NCBI GenBank assembly: GCA_029216955.1
Contig: JANAVB010006998.1
Span: forward strand, 1,621,800-1,685,799
Source of the DNA: Iris pallida
Taxonomy: Eukaryota > Streptophyta > Magnoliopsida > Asparagales > Iridaceae
DNA length: 64,000 nt
Reading direction: 5' to 3'
Of this stretch, positions 1-12,550 are shown piece after piece. The position numbers and the translations under genes were made by a program. The first letter of the stretch is position 1; each line of letters starts with the position of its first letter. Below the pieces are notes generated by a model. It worked only from the letters and a program-made list of their open reading frames with translations, did not search any database and was not told where the DNA came from.

Positions 1-1875
1 AAAAATCCCTCTTCATAAGCTTTCCAAGACGGTTACTACTATTCTGGGATTCAATCAGAGCCGAAGCGAGCCTTTGGGAAAGATTCATCTGAAACTTTAG
101 ATTGGTGATTTCAGATCCAAAGTCACTTTCTATGTGATTGAGATTGTGGGATCTTATAATCTTCTTCTTGGGAGGCCCTTTCTTCATGAAAATAATGTGG
201 TGCCCTCTACTCTTCATCAGTGTTTTAAATACATTGATAGCAATGGAAGAGTACAAAAGGAAGTTGCTGATATAAATCCCTTCCATGGGGTTGAAGCTTA
301 TTTCAATGATTCTCGGATGTATAAATAAGAGTATACAAGGGTGATACAAGCTATGGAGAAAGAGGATTCACAAAGTGAGACCTTGATAATTCCTGTTAAA
401 GGTCGAACTACTCAGCAACAATCTCTTAAATCTTCTGGAGAAGCTCCCTTCATTATTCCAGTGAGCGGACGGATCTCTCCATTACCTCAGTCGTCTACTC
501 AAGATACACTGATCATTCCTGTCAGTGGGCGTATTACAGTTCCTGTATCTTCACATATGAAACAGGATACTCTGGTAATCCCTGTTAGAGGGCGGACTAC
601 TCTTCCATCTCAGACTTCAAGGGAGCTCACCTCTTCTGAGCCATTTTTTATCGATCTTAATCGAAACAAAACTTCTTCTCATTCTTCTTCTCCCCCTTTA
701 GTCATTGATTTGGCTAAGATTTCTAAGGCTCAGCCTTCTTCCAATGTAAATACTGCTACTTTTAAATTTAATGAAAAGTCTCCATCTTTGCAGTATATTG
801 ATGTGTGTAATCATGTTCATAGTTATTTACATTTGTTAGATGACTTGAGAACGATAACCATAGGAGTTGTACAGACTTTCCATACAGATGTATCCCTAGA
901 ATCAGCACAAACTTCATACTTTCTGGTTTCCAGCAGAAAGCCAGGAGACATTCCAATATTCTTCTACAAAGGGCCCCAAAATCCTTCTAACCCTGAAGAT
1001 GATGACAAAAACGATGATACTGGAAGATTACAACTACGTCATTATAGTCAGCAATCTAAAGACATCATTAAAAATATGGGTTATGACTTCAGAACTGGCC
1101 TTAGTAATGGGAGAGGAAGAAGAATGCCTGTTCGGATTCCTCCTCTGAAATATGGAAGGACGAAATGCAGATTAGGTTATATTGCTCCTATTCCTTTTAT
1201 TAACATTGTCCATGAAGATCCCGAATCTGACGAAGATAAGAGATCTGATTCTTCTAGTACTACCTCTTGGGATTCTGATACATGTATTGGTGAATTCCAC
1301 TGTAACATCCTGTATTCCAACATGGTCTCCATTGACTGTTCTGAAAAAAGTGATGAAGACGAAGATGGGTTTGAAATCTCACCTGAATCAGAACAATGGG
1401 CCCAAAGGTTATATAATCAATGGGAGTTCCGATTCGAACAAAAAGAACCTCCGACTGAAGACAAACTTGTTCAAATAGATGTTGGTGAAGAGGGATCCCC
1501 TAAACCAATATTCATCAGTGAAAGTCTTTCAGAAACTGATAAGCAAGACATGATCAAACTTATTCGTGAATACATCGATGTCTTCGCTTGGAGTTATGAA
1601 GATATGCCAGGACTTGATCCACAGATAGCAACTCATAAACTCAATATCATGCCGAATGCTAAACCGGTCAAGCAACAACAGCGACGATTTCGTCCAGACA
1701 TTATGGATGCAATTGAAGCTGAAGTCAATAAACTCATGGCCTCTGGGTTTATTAGAGAGGAACAACATCCTGATTGGGTGGCTAATATAGTTCCTGTCCT
1801 TAAAAAGACTGGCAAGATCAGAGTATGCATAGACTTCCGCGATTTCAATGCGGCATGTCCTAAAGACGAATTCCC
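1..1875 (+). pseudogene. Element A pol, 5' half: protease C-terminus, linker and N-terminal reverse transcriptase
   Basis: Retrotransposon polyprotein fragment, decayed. The frame containing 134-328 has the aspartic-protease C-terminal signature YNLLLGRPFLHENNVVPST. In-frame stops occur near 99-101 (TAG) and at 326-328 (TAA). From 341 the frame is open: a low-complexity linker with four imperfect copies of an IIPVxGR-type motif (about 380-600), an acidic Ser/Asp/Glu-rich stretch (about 980-1480), then reverse transcriptase from about 1530 (DVFAWSYEDMPGLDP, then KTGKIRVCIDFRDFNAACPK near 1806-1863). The frame breaks at 1876 where CACTA DNA begins. RT resumes at about 14696. Family and domain order are secure; activity is not possible in this form. 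Confidence 0.9.
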
Positions 1876-2400
1876 CACTACAAGAAAAATCTCCTTTTAC
1901 AACGTTCCATCTACAACACTTCCTAAAAATGTTGTAAAAAAGGGGGGTCTTCTGCAACCTTTATTGTATAAACGTTGTAAAATACATGTGCAAACAACGT
2001 TTTACATTCAAACGTTAAGGCTTCTACAATGGTCATTCACAAAAGTTGTGTATTATTATTTTTAACAACGTTTTATTAACATTGTAACATTTATTAATTT
2101 GACAACGGTTATTTATTGTTGCCAAATTTACTAATTTTAACAATGTATTTAAAATATTGTAAAAATGTCATGTTCAACAACGTTTAACAATAGTTGTACA
2201 TTGTTTATATTGCACAATGTTTGTTTGATGTTGTAAAATTAATTTTATTTTACCACGTTATGTAAACGTTGTATATGTAATATCATTTTGCAATGTTTAT
2301 GAAACATTAATTATAAAAGGGTTTTATTAACATTTTTTATAAAATGTTGTAAAATACATGTTTTTTACAATATATAGACAACGTTGTAAATATATCTTTA
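1876..2400. repeat. Left subterminal repeat array of the CACTA element
   Basis: Begins with the CACTA terminus and contains many direct and inverted copies of a 7-9 bp motif (ACAACGTT, AACGTTGT, GTTGTAAAA). In CACTA elements such arrays are transposase-binding sites. The same motif occurs at 14140-14687. The RT-frame ORF runs about 190 bp into this array before stopping. Confidence 0.85.
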
Positions 2401-3329
2401 AAATATTTCTAGGATAATATTATTCGAAAAGTTGGTCTTATTAGGTCAATACCTCACTTGGTAGCAGTTAATGGTTAAATGGATCTGTCATATGTTGAAC
2501 CATCCCTTCCACAGCTTCGAAAGACAGACCTAATATATACTTCTTGCATCAATCCCTTCCCCCGCTTCTTGCTTGTTATAATATTCTTTCTTGTAAAAAT
2601 CAGCTCTCCTCCACCTCTAGTTTACTATTTAAAATGTTGCTTTAGCTTAGGGTGTGTCATATATTCAATTAATGAATTATTAAAAATATCTAACAAATAT
2701 TAGAACTTTTAAAGCGTAATCATCGAGATAAATAAGTTTTTTTTTATTTACATGTTTTTACAACTTACTTTGCTTTTACACCCTTGATTGTTAGTCTTTT
2801 TGTTCAATTAACTTTGATAATTGTTTAATATTTTTATATTATTCTTGTTGGTCCCAATCTTGATTTTCTCATGTTGGTTCAAGAATTATATTTTGATATT
2901 GGCATATGTATAACTTACTATGCAAATATCCTACTCCCCATAAAGTGTATACAAGGATTGGGGATTTTAGTTCTATCAGTTTGCTCAATTTACTTTTTGG
3001 GTTCCCTTTAAGATCTTATAAGTGCATCAACTAAATAATATTATGAATTTGTTTAGAAATTTGTTTAAAACAACTCAAAATTTTGAAATGTGGTAGTTAC
3101 CGTAGCCGGAGCGGGTGCCTCAGGCCCAAAATTTTAGAATATCTAAATGTCATATATTATATTATCAAAAGACAAATCAGTTAGTCAGAATGAAGAAAAA
3201 AATTAGTGCTGTCAAGATTAAATCCTCCCCCCTTCTGTTGTTGATCTAACATTATGATGCTACAAATCTTCTTATACCCTTTAGTCGCTGCCAATCCCTT
3301 TTTTTTTTCCTTCCGTCGTTGTCAACATC

Positions 3330-3363
<34 letters not shown>

Positions 3364-3651
3364 ACTGTTCTGTTGGATTTAATTGAACAATAGAAACAAG
3401 TTACAATTTTTTATTTTTTTATTATTTTCATAAGAATTATTTGAAACATTATTAGTTATTTATTTGTTAGAACATCAATTTTTTGCTTGAAATATCTTCA
3501 ATTTTATTACTATTTCATTATAAAATATATTATTTTGGATATTATATTTGTTTATTATTTTTTCTTAAATTTTGTGTTGATAATATTATTTTATTGTTGT
3601 CCATAAAAAAAATTTGTATGAGCATTAAGCCTTGAGGGCACAACTTTTAGG
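2401..3651. other. AT-rich CACTA interior without recognisable genes
   Basis: No convincing coding region. It contains a CT microsatellite at about 3331-3362 and long A/T runs. The 74-codon ORF at 2479-2703 has no recognisable motif and is taken as chance. Confidence 0.6.
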
Positions 3652-5052
3652 GGGCGTTTGGTATGCAGAACACTATATAGCCGAAAATTCTATATTCCCG
3701 GAAATCAAATTCCAAGGAATTAAATTTCCTGAAAAATTACATTCCCATGTTTGGGTTTGTTGACTATATAAACATTTCCGGAAAAAAAATAAAAATGATA
3801 AAAAAACCTAAAAAATGAAGAAAAAAATGAAGAAAAAAAAACAAAAAACAAAAAAAACGTCAAAAAAGGAAAGGAAAAAAAGAAGAAAAAAAATGATTAA
3901 AAACGAAAAAAAACAGACCAAAATATAAAAAAAGAAAAAGACAAAAAGGCCAAAAAAATAAAACGACAAAAATAAAAAAAATCAAAAATCCAAAACACAA
4001 CAAAAAAATGATTAAAAAGACCAAAAAATAACGAAAGCGACAAAAATGACAGAAAACAACAAAAACGATAAAAGACCAAAAAATAACAAAAACAAAAAAT
4101 ATAGAAAAATGAAAAAAAACCACAAAAAGAACAAAAGACAACAAAAAACGATAAAAGGACCATTTTTTTTTTACAAAAAACGACAAAAATGACAAAAAAA
4201 AATAAAAAAAACGACAAAAACAACAAAAAAAATGACAAAAATGTCAAAAAATAACAACAAAAACGACAAAAGACAACAAAAAAAACAAAAGACTAGTAAA
4301 AAAACGACAAAAAAAAAGAGAAAATGAGACGAAAAATGACAAACAAAAAAAGAGAGACAAAAAGCAACAAAACGACAAAAAATTACAAAAACGACTTAAA
4401 AAGACAAAAAAGAGACAAAATCAACAAAAATAATAAAAAAAGACCAAAACAACAAAAAACGACAAAAAAAAAAGACAAAAACCAACAAAAATGACAAAAA
4501 AGGATAAAAACCGGTAAAAAGAGAAAAATGATAAAAACGACAAAAGATAACAAACGACAAAAAAGAGACAAAAATAACAAAAAAAAAAAAAACAGAAAAC
4601 TACTAAAAACGACAAAAAAAAGCCAAAAACGACAAAAATCGGTAAAAACGACGAAATAGTGACAAAAAGAGAAAAAACGACCCAAAATATCAAAAAAAAC
4701 GACAAAAGGGACTAAAAATAAAAAAAGCAAATTTTTTTGATAAAAACTGACAAAAATGACCAAAAAGCGACAAAAAACAACAAAAACAACAAAAAAGGGC
4801 AGAAAGGGGCAAAAAACGAAAAAAATGATCAAAAAAGTAGAAAAACGTTCAAACAAATTTTTTTTTGGCCCGGACAAAAGAAAAATACCCACCTATTCTT
4901 AAGGGATAAGATTCCCATGTTTTATGGGTAACTATTTACCCGGGTATTTTTAACCCCCGGGAATAAATTTTTCATAGCCCAAACAAACATGGTAATAGAT
5001 TTCCACCCTAAATTTTCTCGGGAATAAAAAAAATACCGCATACCAAACATGG
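3652..5052. mobile_element. Small non-autonomous TIR element with an A-rich core
   Basis: The ends are inverted repeats: GTTTGGTATGC at 3656-3666 and GCATACCAAAC at 5038-5048. Further flank-proximal similarity (ATTCCCGGAAAT-like left, CCCGGGAATAAAT-like right) extends the pairing. TIRs beginning GGGCGTTTGG are common in plant hAT/Harbinger-type MITEs; the superfamily cannot be fixed without the target duplication. It has no ORF for a transposase. About 1.1 kb of the core is a degenerate A-rich repeat. Confidence 0.65.
3786..4850. repeat. A-rich degenerate GACAAAAA repeat tract
   Basis: About 1 kb built from irregular AACGACAAAAA/AATGACAAAAA units with almost no T or G-rich stretches on the + strand. 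The minus-strand Phe-rich open frames here (for example at 3860-4247 and 4383-4892) are a consequence of this composition, not genes. Confidence 0.85.
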
Positions 5053-6593
5053 TATTAGAGTTTGTCTCAGGACTCAAAATTTAAAGTTCGACATTGGTAG
5101 CCACCTCTTGTAATTTCAACAAATGACAGTTGACAATCCAGCATCTTTTCCTCTGATACAATTAAAACCTATTGATGATAGTTGGCTTTGAAGCAACTAA
5201 AACATATGAGTACACATACATTATGTTAGTAAAGGCTATCATTGTTCTTCATGCGATATTCTGTATAAACTCCAGTAAGAGCTGAAAGGTAGGAAAAAGA
5301 TCATACTGTAATTTTGTCAAATATAATCTCTTTTCGTCTAGCAAAACAATAACTTACTTAAAGTATAAAAAAAATACTCACACTAATCTAGTTTAGGTAC
5401 ATTGCACGTATAAAAATAATCTATGATATTATTTTATAAAATAGATAAAGATTTAATTTGTATTATAATATTCTAAATATAATTTAAATATATTTTAATT
5501 ATGATTTATTATAAATATATTTTTTGAATCTTTGTTATGTGTTTAATTAGATAATACGATGCAGTTAGTTTAAGTATAATTTTAATGTTGAACATATTAT
5601 TATATTTTCATGTTATTTTTAAATTTTTTTCAACAACTACATAAGAAGAAAACATATACAATAGTTATTTTTTAAATTTTTATGTATTAATAAGTGAATT
5701 ACATATACTATTTGGAAAACACAATTTTAACCATTCTAAGCCGTATTTAATATAGAGAACGATCATGTATGTATTAATTCTAATCCGAATCCGAATCTAG
5801 AAACCGAATACAACTAGTCTGTATTCTCTCTCACGTTTTCTTCTTTTTCTGTTCTCTGTCTCGATTATAGGTTACTCATGCCTTCATTTCTTTATTTTAT
5901 TTAGGGTTTATAGTGATTCCAAATTTATGAGAAATTATTTATAATTTTTGATTATTAAATAAAAATGCACTAAATATTTTAGTTGCTTTGAGATATATAT
6001 TTGGTACTCATTTTTCCGTCACTAATAATAAAATATTTTTATACTAAATAAATTAAATAAAATAATAATAATTTAATAAATATAAATATTTGTTGGACTT
6101 GGTCAGCAGAAATAGAAAGTAGGTATAATTTTTTCTGTTGTGTGCCACTTTTTTTCTCTCTATATATTTTTCCCCCTTCTAAAATATTTTCCCCCTTCTA
6201 AACTTTTCCTACTCCCAACTAATAAAAGGAACGAAAGCCCCCGCCCCCTCTAAAATATTTTTCCCCACCCCCTCTAAAATTTCCCCTCTCCCTCCATCGG
6301 TTTACTGCCGTTCTCCTCCTCTCCTTCTCGGTGTCAAAGGGCCGCTCTCCTCCTCTCCTCCTCCTTGGTTATCTAGGTCAGCGATTCTCCTTCTCTACAC
6401 CAAAATGGACGATTTGGGACACTTAAAGTTGTCCAACAACGATGGATTAAAGCTGTCGTTTCATTTTTGACGGACTATAACCGTTGTCTAACATCATATT
6501 TGTTTTGCCATAGTAGTATATTTGGATTTGAGGGACTGAAACCGTCGTTTAACGTTAAATTTATGTCAAAAAATTGGCTCCATAATTTTTTAA
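5053..6593. other. AT-rich CACTA interior; no gene recognised
   Basis: Mostly A/T-rich DNA. A C/T-rich stretch (about 6120-6380) with repeated CCCCCTTCTAAAATATTTT units and CTCCTCCTCTCC runs resembles a plant promoter or 5' UTR. No supportable coding sequence. Confidence 0.5.
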
Positions 6594-6824
6594 GGCCGTG
6601 TTTGATTGGACTTTTTTTCCATGGAAAATATTTCTTTCACAAATTTTCCACCAATTGTAGTGTTTGATAGCTTATATTTTCCATAGAATTATTTTCCAAA
6701 AAATATCATTTTCCATATTTTCATCTAAAATGGTGGAAAATGAAACTTGTCCAACCCATAGGAAAATATTATTTTTTATGGAAAATAAATATTTTCCGTG
6801 GAAAATAATGGCAATCAAACACCC
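6594..6824. mobile_element. Short MITE with GTGTTTGATTG terminal inverted repeats
   Basis: The left end GGCCGTGTTTGATTGGA (6594-6610) is matched by CAATCAAACACCC at 6812-6824. The interior is palindromic and rich in GGAAAATATTTTCC-type hairpin units. Size and ends fit a hAT-like MITE of plants. No coding capacity. Confidence 0.75.
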
Positions 6825-7346
6825 AAATTAAGTTTTTCATAATTTTTTTTTAAAATGTAACAAAAATGTAAATTAAGCTTTGCAATTTTTAAGCAGCAAA
6901 AATGTAAATGGTTCAAAATATTTTATTGTAAAATAGTTGGCACACTCTTTTCCCGGTCTTGAAAATTATTTGCAACAAAAAAATACATTTTATTACAAAA
7001 TCTAATCATGGCAAAAAAAAAAAAAAAGATTTTTGACAACTAACATTGACCATTGCAATAAGTTAATGTTTTTTTGCAGCATAATTTTTTTTGTCTGTCA
7101 AAAGAGCCCCTAAAAATTGTTTAGAGAGAGAATATATTAGCATACAAAAAATTTCCCTTTTCCCTGAAAAACCTAATTAAACCGCGCGCCGCAAAATTTT
7201 TTCTTCACCATCTCTACGAAAACTCCTCTGTCCTCCTCCATAATCTACGAAAAGTCTCTCTCCCTCCTCCTCCAAAATTCTCTGTGGCGGCGCACCGGGT
7301 CTCGTATAGATAGTGGGAGAATATAGGGTCGAAGCCCTGGCTCGTC
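6825..7346. other. AT-rich sequence then a C/T-rich leader-like stretch
   Basis: From about 7170 the composition changes sharply to C/T-rich with higher GC, directly ahead of the BSL-like exon. This looks like the 5' flank carried along with the captured gene piece. No ORF of its own is supported. Confidence 0.45.
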
Positions 7347-8490
7347 CTGGTGCTGAACTATCGGCCGATTGGTGCGAGATGGGACACCGCCGTAGACTCC
7401 CCGGGCCCGCGTTGCGGCCACATGCTTAACGCAGTGGCCGCCACCAAGACCAGCAGTCACCGCCTCATCCTCTTGGACAGAGCCATTGCCATCGAGGGCG
7501 GCACATCAGGAATCAGTAACTCTCATCTCTTCTTCTTCTTCATCTGACAAAAAAGAAATGGGTTTTATTTGTTTATTGGCGTTCTAGGGCTAGCGGCAGT
7601 GAGCCAATTCGGTGCATTCTTACGACGTTGAGAGCAAGAAGTGGTTCAGGTACGACCTATATCTCCCTATTTTTGTCGAATTCTTTTGTATTGTTTTTGG
7701 TAATCATAGTTAGGGGCGACGCGATCGAAAACGGGGTTGGAGAGTGTAGAGTAAAGCTACTATCTCCCTTCACCAGCATTTGTTCGATTCTACTTAGTTT
7801 TTTTTTTGGAATTTAGAGGTTGATCGAGATTATACGAAGTATGTTATGCATGGTCACCAACAAAATGACACAGAACGTGATAAAATTTCGAAAAGTTGGT
7901 GCTTTTATGATGATTTTTGTTATCAGTATGATTAGAACAGGGGAGAGGGGTAAAAGTATCATCTTACCCTCATTACAGTATGCTTTGTGGTAGGACACTG
8001 GAACAACAACCATGTTATGTGTACCAGGACACGGCATTGATTTTGGCGTATCGTAGTGTTATTTAGTTGTATTTGTTGTGTTCGACATGACACTGGAACA
8101 ACAACGATTTTTGGGGTGTCCATGCTTCACTAGCCTTTTCCACTTTCTATCCTTCTTGTGCTTTTAGTGAAGTCTTCAATGTCGTGGGAATGAGAAAACT
8201 CATACTGAATTTATGGTTGGAATCATAATTAGTTTACTAGAACACAATAATACGAGTTCTCTCTGGCATGATGCATCTGGCTAAGAATCCACCATCGCCT
8301 AGGGCTGCCCATGTTGCCGCAACTGTTGGAACTATGGTTGTATTCCAGGCGATGAGATAGTATATGTTGGTCGTTTTACAAACCATAATGATGTGTAATG
8401 CATTCTTGCTAGGGTGTCATAGGCCATGCCTTACACTCTACTGATGATATCTATGTGCTTGATCTGACAACGATAAATTTAAGTGGCATG
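7347..8490 (+). pseudogene. Captured fragment of a BSL-type Kelch-phosphatase gene (four exon remnants)
   Basis: Four segments translate to the Kelch region of plant BSL (BRI1-suppressor-like) Ser/Thr phosphatases, in the family's order and separated by intron-like DNA. About 7347-7515 gives SPGPRCGHMLNAVAATKT then AIEGGTSG. 7588-7649 gives VHSYDVESKKWFR, preceded by an AG acceptor and followed by GT. About 8270-8358 gives PPSPRAAHVAATVGTMVVFQ. 8412-8490 gives GHALHSTDDIYVLDLT then DKFKWH after a one-base slip. The host protein acts in brassinosteroid signalling. Here only the Kelch N-terminal part is present, with frameshifts and no phosphatase domain. The assignment is from memory of the family's sequence; intron retention implies DNA-level capture. 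Confidence 0.8.
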
Positions 8491-9069
8491 GGTAAAGGTC
8501 AAGATGCTTGTATTTGTATATACATGTGATTGGTGGTTTGAAGATGCATCGATACTTAGAATCGATACCTTGGAAGCATATTTCATGAGATTGGGTTAAC
8601 AATAGGCTCTTGGAGCACCATTTTCCTTCAAGACAACTATCTATACCAGCAACATGTTATCTTAGTAGAAGCAATTAATAGAGTTGATGTATTATTAACC
8701 TAGGAAACCCCTAATTTTGAATCCTACTTATATGTGTTGAGAATGGGATGTCAATCTATTACATTATGTACCAAGTGTGAATGCAATTGATTGTTGTAAT
8801 AGAAGTTTGTGTAGTCCACTATGGCAGTATGGTTCTTGGTACGAGTTCTTCCTTTATGTAAGTTTGTGAATGCAAGTTCTTCCAAGTTCCAACTATCAGC
8901 AATTTTTTTGCTACTCTAATTTATCTGTACTCATCCCAGATTTGTATACCTAATTCCAGACTTCCATTAACGAATGTACTATTTATTTTCTCTTAATATA
9001 TGTCTGCTCTGGTTACCTCTTATTTCAGTTGGTCCTTTTGTAATACTTGTTTCTAAACCTGTTGCCAGC
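8491..9069. other. CACTA interior; no further exon recognised
   Basis: Intron-like AT-rich DNA following the last BSL-like exon remnant. No additional Kelch motifs or open frames were recognised. Confidence 0.5.
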
Positions 9070-9290
9070 AGGGAACTTCTATACGTGCATTCAGGCATGG
9101 AACTCTAGAAGAAGAGTGGAAGAATGTGAGAGAAAAGCTGACGAATTAACATGAGAGCTAGAGGCTGTAAAATAAGAGCTTGGGAGTACAAAACAATAAG
9201 ATGGATCAACTAATGGTTGAACACGGCAATATGCGAACAATGTTTGAGACTTTTATGTCACATTTTGGGAGCACACAACCTTGAGCTATG
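9070..9290 (+). pseudogene. Possible remnant of a CACTA transposase C-terminal coiled coil
   Basis: After a CAG acceptor-like site, broken frames spell charged, Glu/Lys-rich pieces (RRVEECERKADELT, ELEAVK, ELGSTKQ) and then NMRTMFETFMSHFGSTQ. Plant En/Spm-type transposases often end in such an ELEAxVxxLK coiled coil followed by a short conserved tail. Stops interrupt it several times. The identification is an inference from composition; it could instead be another captured gene. Confidence 0.3.
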
Positions 9291-12164
9291 GTAAGTTTTT
9301 GTTGCATTTTTTTACTTTATTCTCTCTCAGTTTTCATTTTTTTAACTTTATTCTCTCTCAGTTTTCATTTTGTGCCTTCAAAGTTGAGTGAGGTTGAAAT
9401 ATTTATGAAAACCATATTTTTCGTTTGTTTTTAAGTGTATATCTACTTCCTTTGGATCCAAACTTTGCTGGTATGTTTGGTTAAATAAAAATGCGATAGC
9501 GAAGGGGGGTGATTTCGTTAATATTTTAAATATCTACTGAAACCATATTGAAACCGATAGCTAGGGGTGTGGTCAATTGTGTGTTTAGTGTAGCATTTGC
9601 TTGTAGCAAAGCTCGCAAACTTGGTACTCTCAGTGCATTATGTAGAGCATAGCTCTTGGGTTTTTCTAGTGTCTAGGCATGTTAGGTTTCCAATGATTCA
9701 TGTGCTGAGATGTCTGGAGAAAGTTCATTTGTGGATTGGGTTAGAACAAAAATCGCAGATAATGTTTGAAACCTACAATTGCATGTCTATGATGCCAGGA
9801 GATCCAAAAGGAATACAGCTACTACTTTATACCATGTAGTACAAAGTCTGATGAATATCTCCAAAGAGGAGGCAAATATGATGCTAACAGATCATTAATT
9901 GTAATAATAGGTAAGAGAGTAGATCTATATTAGATTTTAATCCACAAAGATGCTCACCAAATTTAATTTTGTTTTCTGAAGTTGAAGATCTTAGGAGAAT
10001 GTAATATTCCAAGAACAAAGTACTAGGAAAGAACAATGTCTTACCATGTAGGAACTTTTTGGTTGTTGGTTGTAGCTCCAGAATCTAGTGGGCACACAAC
10101 TAAGGTAATGACACCATGAGTAGTGTTCATATCCGTTAGCACCTCAAAAATGCATGGTTAGGCTGACAAAGAATCTACATAGACATAAGATTCATTAGTT
10201 ACAAACATTAAAATAAAATCAAACTATATAAGGTTATTGAATGATGAAGGAGAATTGCTCTATGACTGTTGTTCATTTCATAGGTTTCATGTAGCCACAT
10301 CATGGTTACATTTGTGTTGGGGGACTAAAATGAACTGTATTGTAGCTTGTCTGTGTAGGATGTTATACTGTTCTCAGTTACAAGGCCCTGACTAGAGCTG
10401 CTATATTAACTGAATATGATACTTATTTTACTTCCCCTATTGTATCATGTGTCACTTTGGGTATTGACAAATGTCCTGTTTAATCACATTGTTTGATTTT
10501 ATACATTTGCACCTGCTTTTACATACAAGTTTTACTGGATGGGAGAAATCCTGAGCTATATTCAGATGCTCTAAGTCTACTTGTCAAACAAACTTAGTTG
10601 CCTTTTGTGTGTTGCACAATTGCACTATATTGGCAAATTCGTGAAAGGTGTAATATTTGTTCTTGTAGTGCTATATTATTCAGATTTTTTTTTTCGTACA
10701 TCTTACCTGCATTTATGTATGTACCTTCAAATAAAAATGGTGTAAATGTACCTTCATTGGATTGATGTTTTTTTTCACTTGAGGGGTTTGATGGAACTTT
10801 GTGTCTTCCAACACATCTTTGATGTTTGGTTCTTTTAGATGACCAGCATGTGCATTGTTTTCTGGTTCTAGTGTTTGTAGCAACCACAGGCATGGGCAAC
10901 CTACAAGTCAAGTAATAATAATTTAATAACTTAATTCTAGAATTTAGTATTAATTACAGTATGTAGGACAATCTGAATTGAAACCGTGTTGTTATTCATA
11001 AATTGTATGCCTTGACTTGTCAGTAAATTGTGTAACTTGAAACTTCGAAAGCAAATGAGGGGAAATTTTGTTCCGGCTTTCTTTATGGAGTTGAAGGTCA
11101 TTAAACATATTCTTTACATTGTTAGTTTGGGTGATGCATATTGATTAATAGTTAGTACCATATTTCCAATTATACTATTGTCTTCTTCGTTCTAAATAAG
11201 CTGAGCAACAGATTAATGTGACTATATATGATTGTGATATAATATGGAAAAGCATTGTCCATGGATCTATAATTGTTCCAGTTGAAAATGAATGCAACTG
11301 GAGCCATATGGTACACACTGGATAACACATCGGGCCAGGTATAGTTTTCCTCTTAGCAATATATGCCCTTCATATTTTTGGAAACTTTGTTGCATTACAA
11401 TATAAGATATTTTCTTAATTTTTTCAGGTTTGTCTTCATATTAAATTTAAAACAGTAAAACTACCAGGAAATAAGACAGTTTGGTTGAAATTATGAAAGG
11501 AGTCAAAGGACTAGTTAGAGTTGACCTTTTGGTTGAACATTGTGATTGCTGATTTGAGAGTATGTAAGTTGCAAGTAATTGTCTTCATTTTCATGTACTA
11601 GGTGGCAGAGCCACATAAATGGCAGTTAATGGACTGCCTTCCAAGAGGGTTGATTGGAATTTTATGTAAATCTGTAGTAGTAAAAGTCTCTTAAGGGTTG
11701 TAGGGTCTATTGAAATGGTGAGAAACCAGAATTTTGATTATTGAGCTGAAAAATAGATGTAGAACTAGGAGAGAAGAGGAGCAACATATGGTTTGAAACA
11801 TAGAAAAGTGTATCATAGTGCCCTAGTATGCCATTGGTTTTGGAGGAGAAACAACTTTGCAGTAGCTACGTTGAGATTCCTAAGCGTCTCTCTCTCTCTC
11901 TATATGTGTATATATGTATGTATGTAGACAAATTGGTAGACAAATTTGTTATATGTTGGAAAGCATAATTTGAGAGCATCTGATTAGTTGTTTACATAAT
12001 TGGACATGGTAAGATTCAGCGAAGCAGATCAGGATTGTTGTAGACGTGTTAGTACTTCAACTTTTGCTCGAACTGGAAGGTGAACTGCCCTCTCCCAGTT
12101 CGAGCTCACAGACCTCTTCATCATTTGCATGAACTGTTGAAACTCTAGGTTGTATTTTCCTCAG
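9291..12164. other. Long CACTA interior without supportable genes
   Basis: AT-rich, with scattered short ORFs on both strands (for example 9597-9839 plus and 10594-10911 minus, the latter Cys/Lys/Arg-rich) that match nothing I recognise. A CT/TA microsatellite lies at about 11889-11910. More captured exons may be present but cannot be named from reading. Confidence 0.5.
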
Positions 12165-12227
12165 GCACTCAATAAGTGTCATCTGGGAGATGTCATCTCC
12201 CATAAAGAGCAAAAGATTAAGAATCCA
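12165..12227 (+). pseudogene. Exon-like segment of unknown gene, upstream of the JAZ-like exons
   Basis: A 63-bp open segment bounded by a pyrimidine-rich TTTTCCTCAG acceptor and an AATCCAG/GTATG donor. It translates to ALNKCHLGDVISHKEQKIK. It may belong to the same captured gene as the JAZ-like exons 320 bp downstream, but I do not recognise it as part of that family. Confidence 0.3.
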
Positions 12228-12550
12228 GGTATGAATGTCCCATCATCTTTTGCATGTGAGTTTGTTGTTTTCAAACATTTGATATCTACAGATTTTAAGA
12301 CTGGAAAGATCATTCTCGTTATAATTCTGTAATTTGTAGCTGGTTACATTTGATATCTATAGATTTTTCAGGTATGATGCATCCTATTATAATTCTATAA
12401 TCTGTATCTGGTTAGCCTAATGCTTGGATAATACATTAATCTTGCTTGAGGGCGATGTGCGCAAGAAGGAGGATGCAACAAGGACTAATTTTTGTTGTGT
12501 CTACATATGCCTTCTAAGTACTAATTTTTGTTGTTTTTATTTGATAGCAG

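Noticed and set aside
1176..1478. Alternative-frame ORFs within element A pol (for example 1182-1478, 1529-1957 minus, 16469-16843)
   Set aside because: Shadows of the pol frame with no independent support.
3860..4892. Long Phe-rich minus-strand ORFs resembling membrane proteins
   Set aside because: They are translations of an A-rich simple repeat; several frames are open at once and no motif is present.
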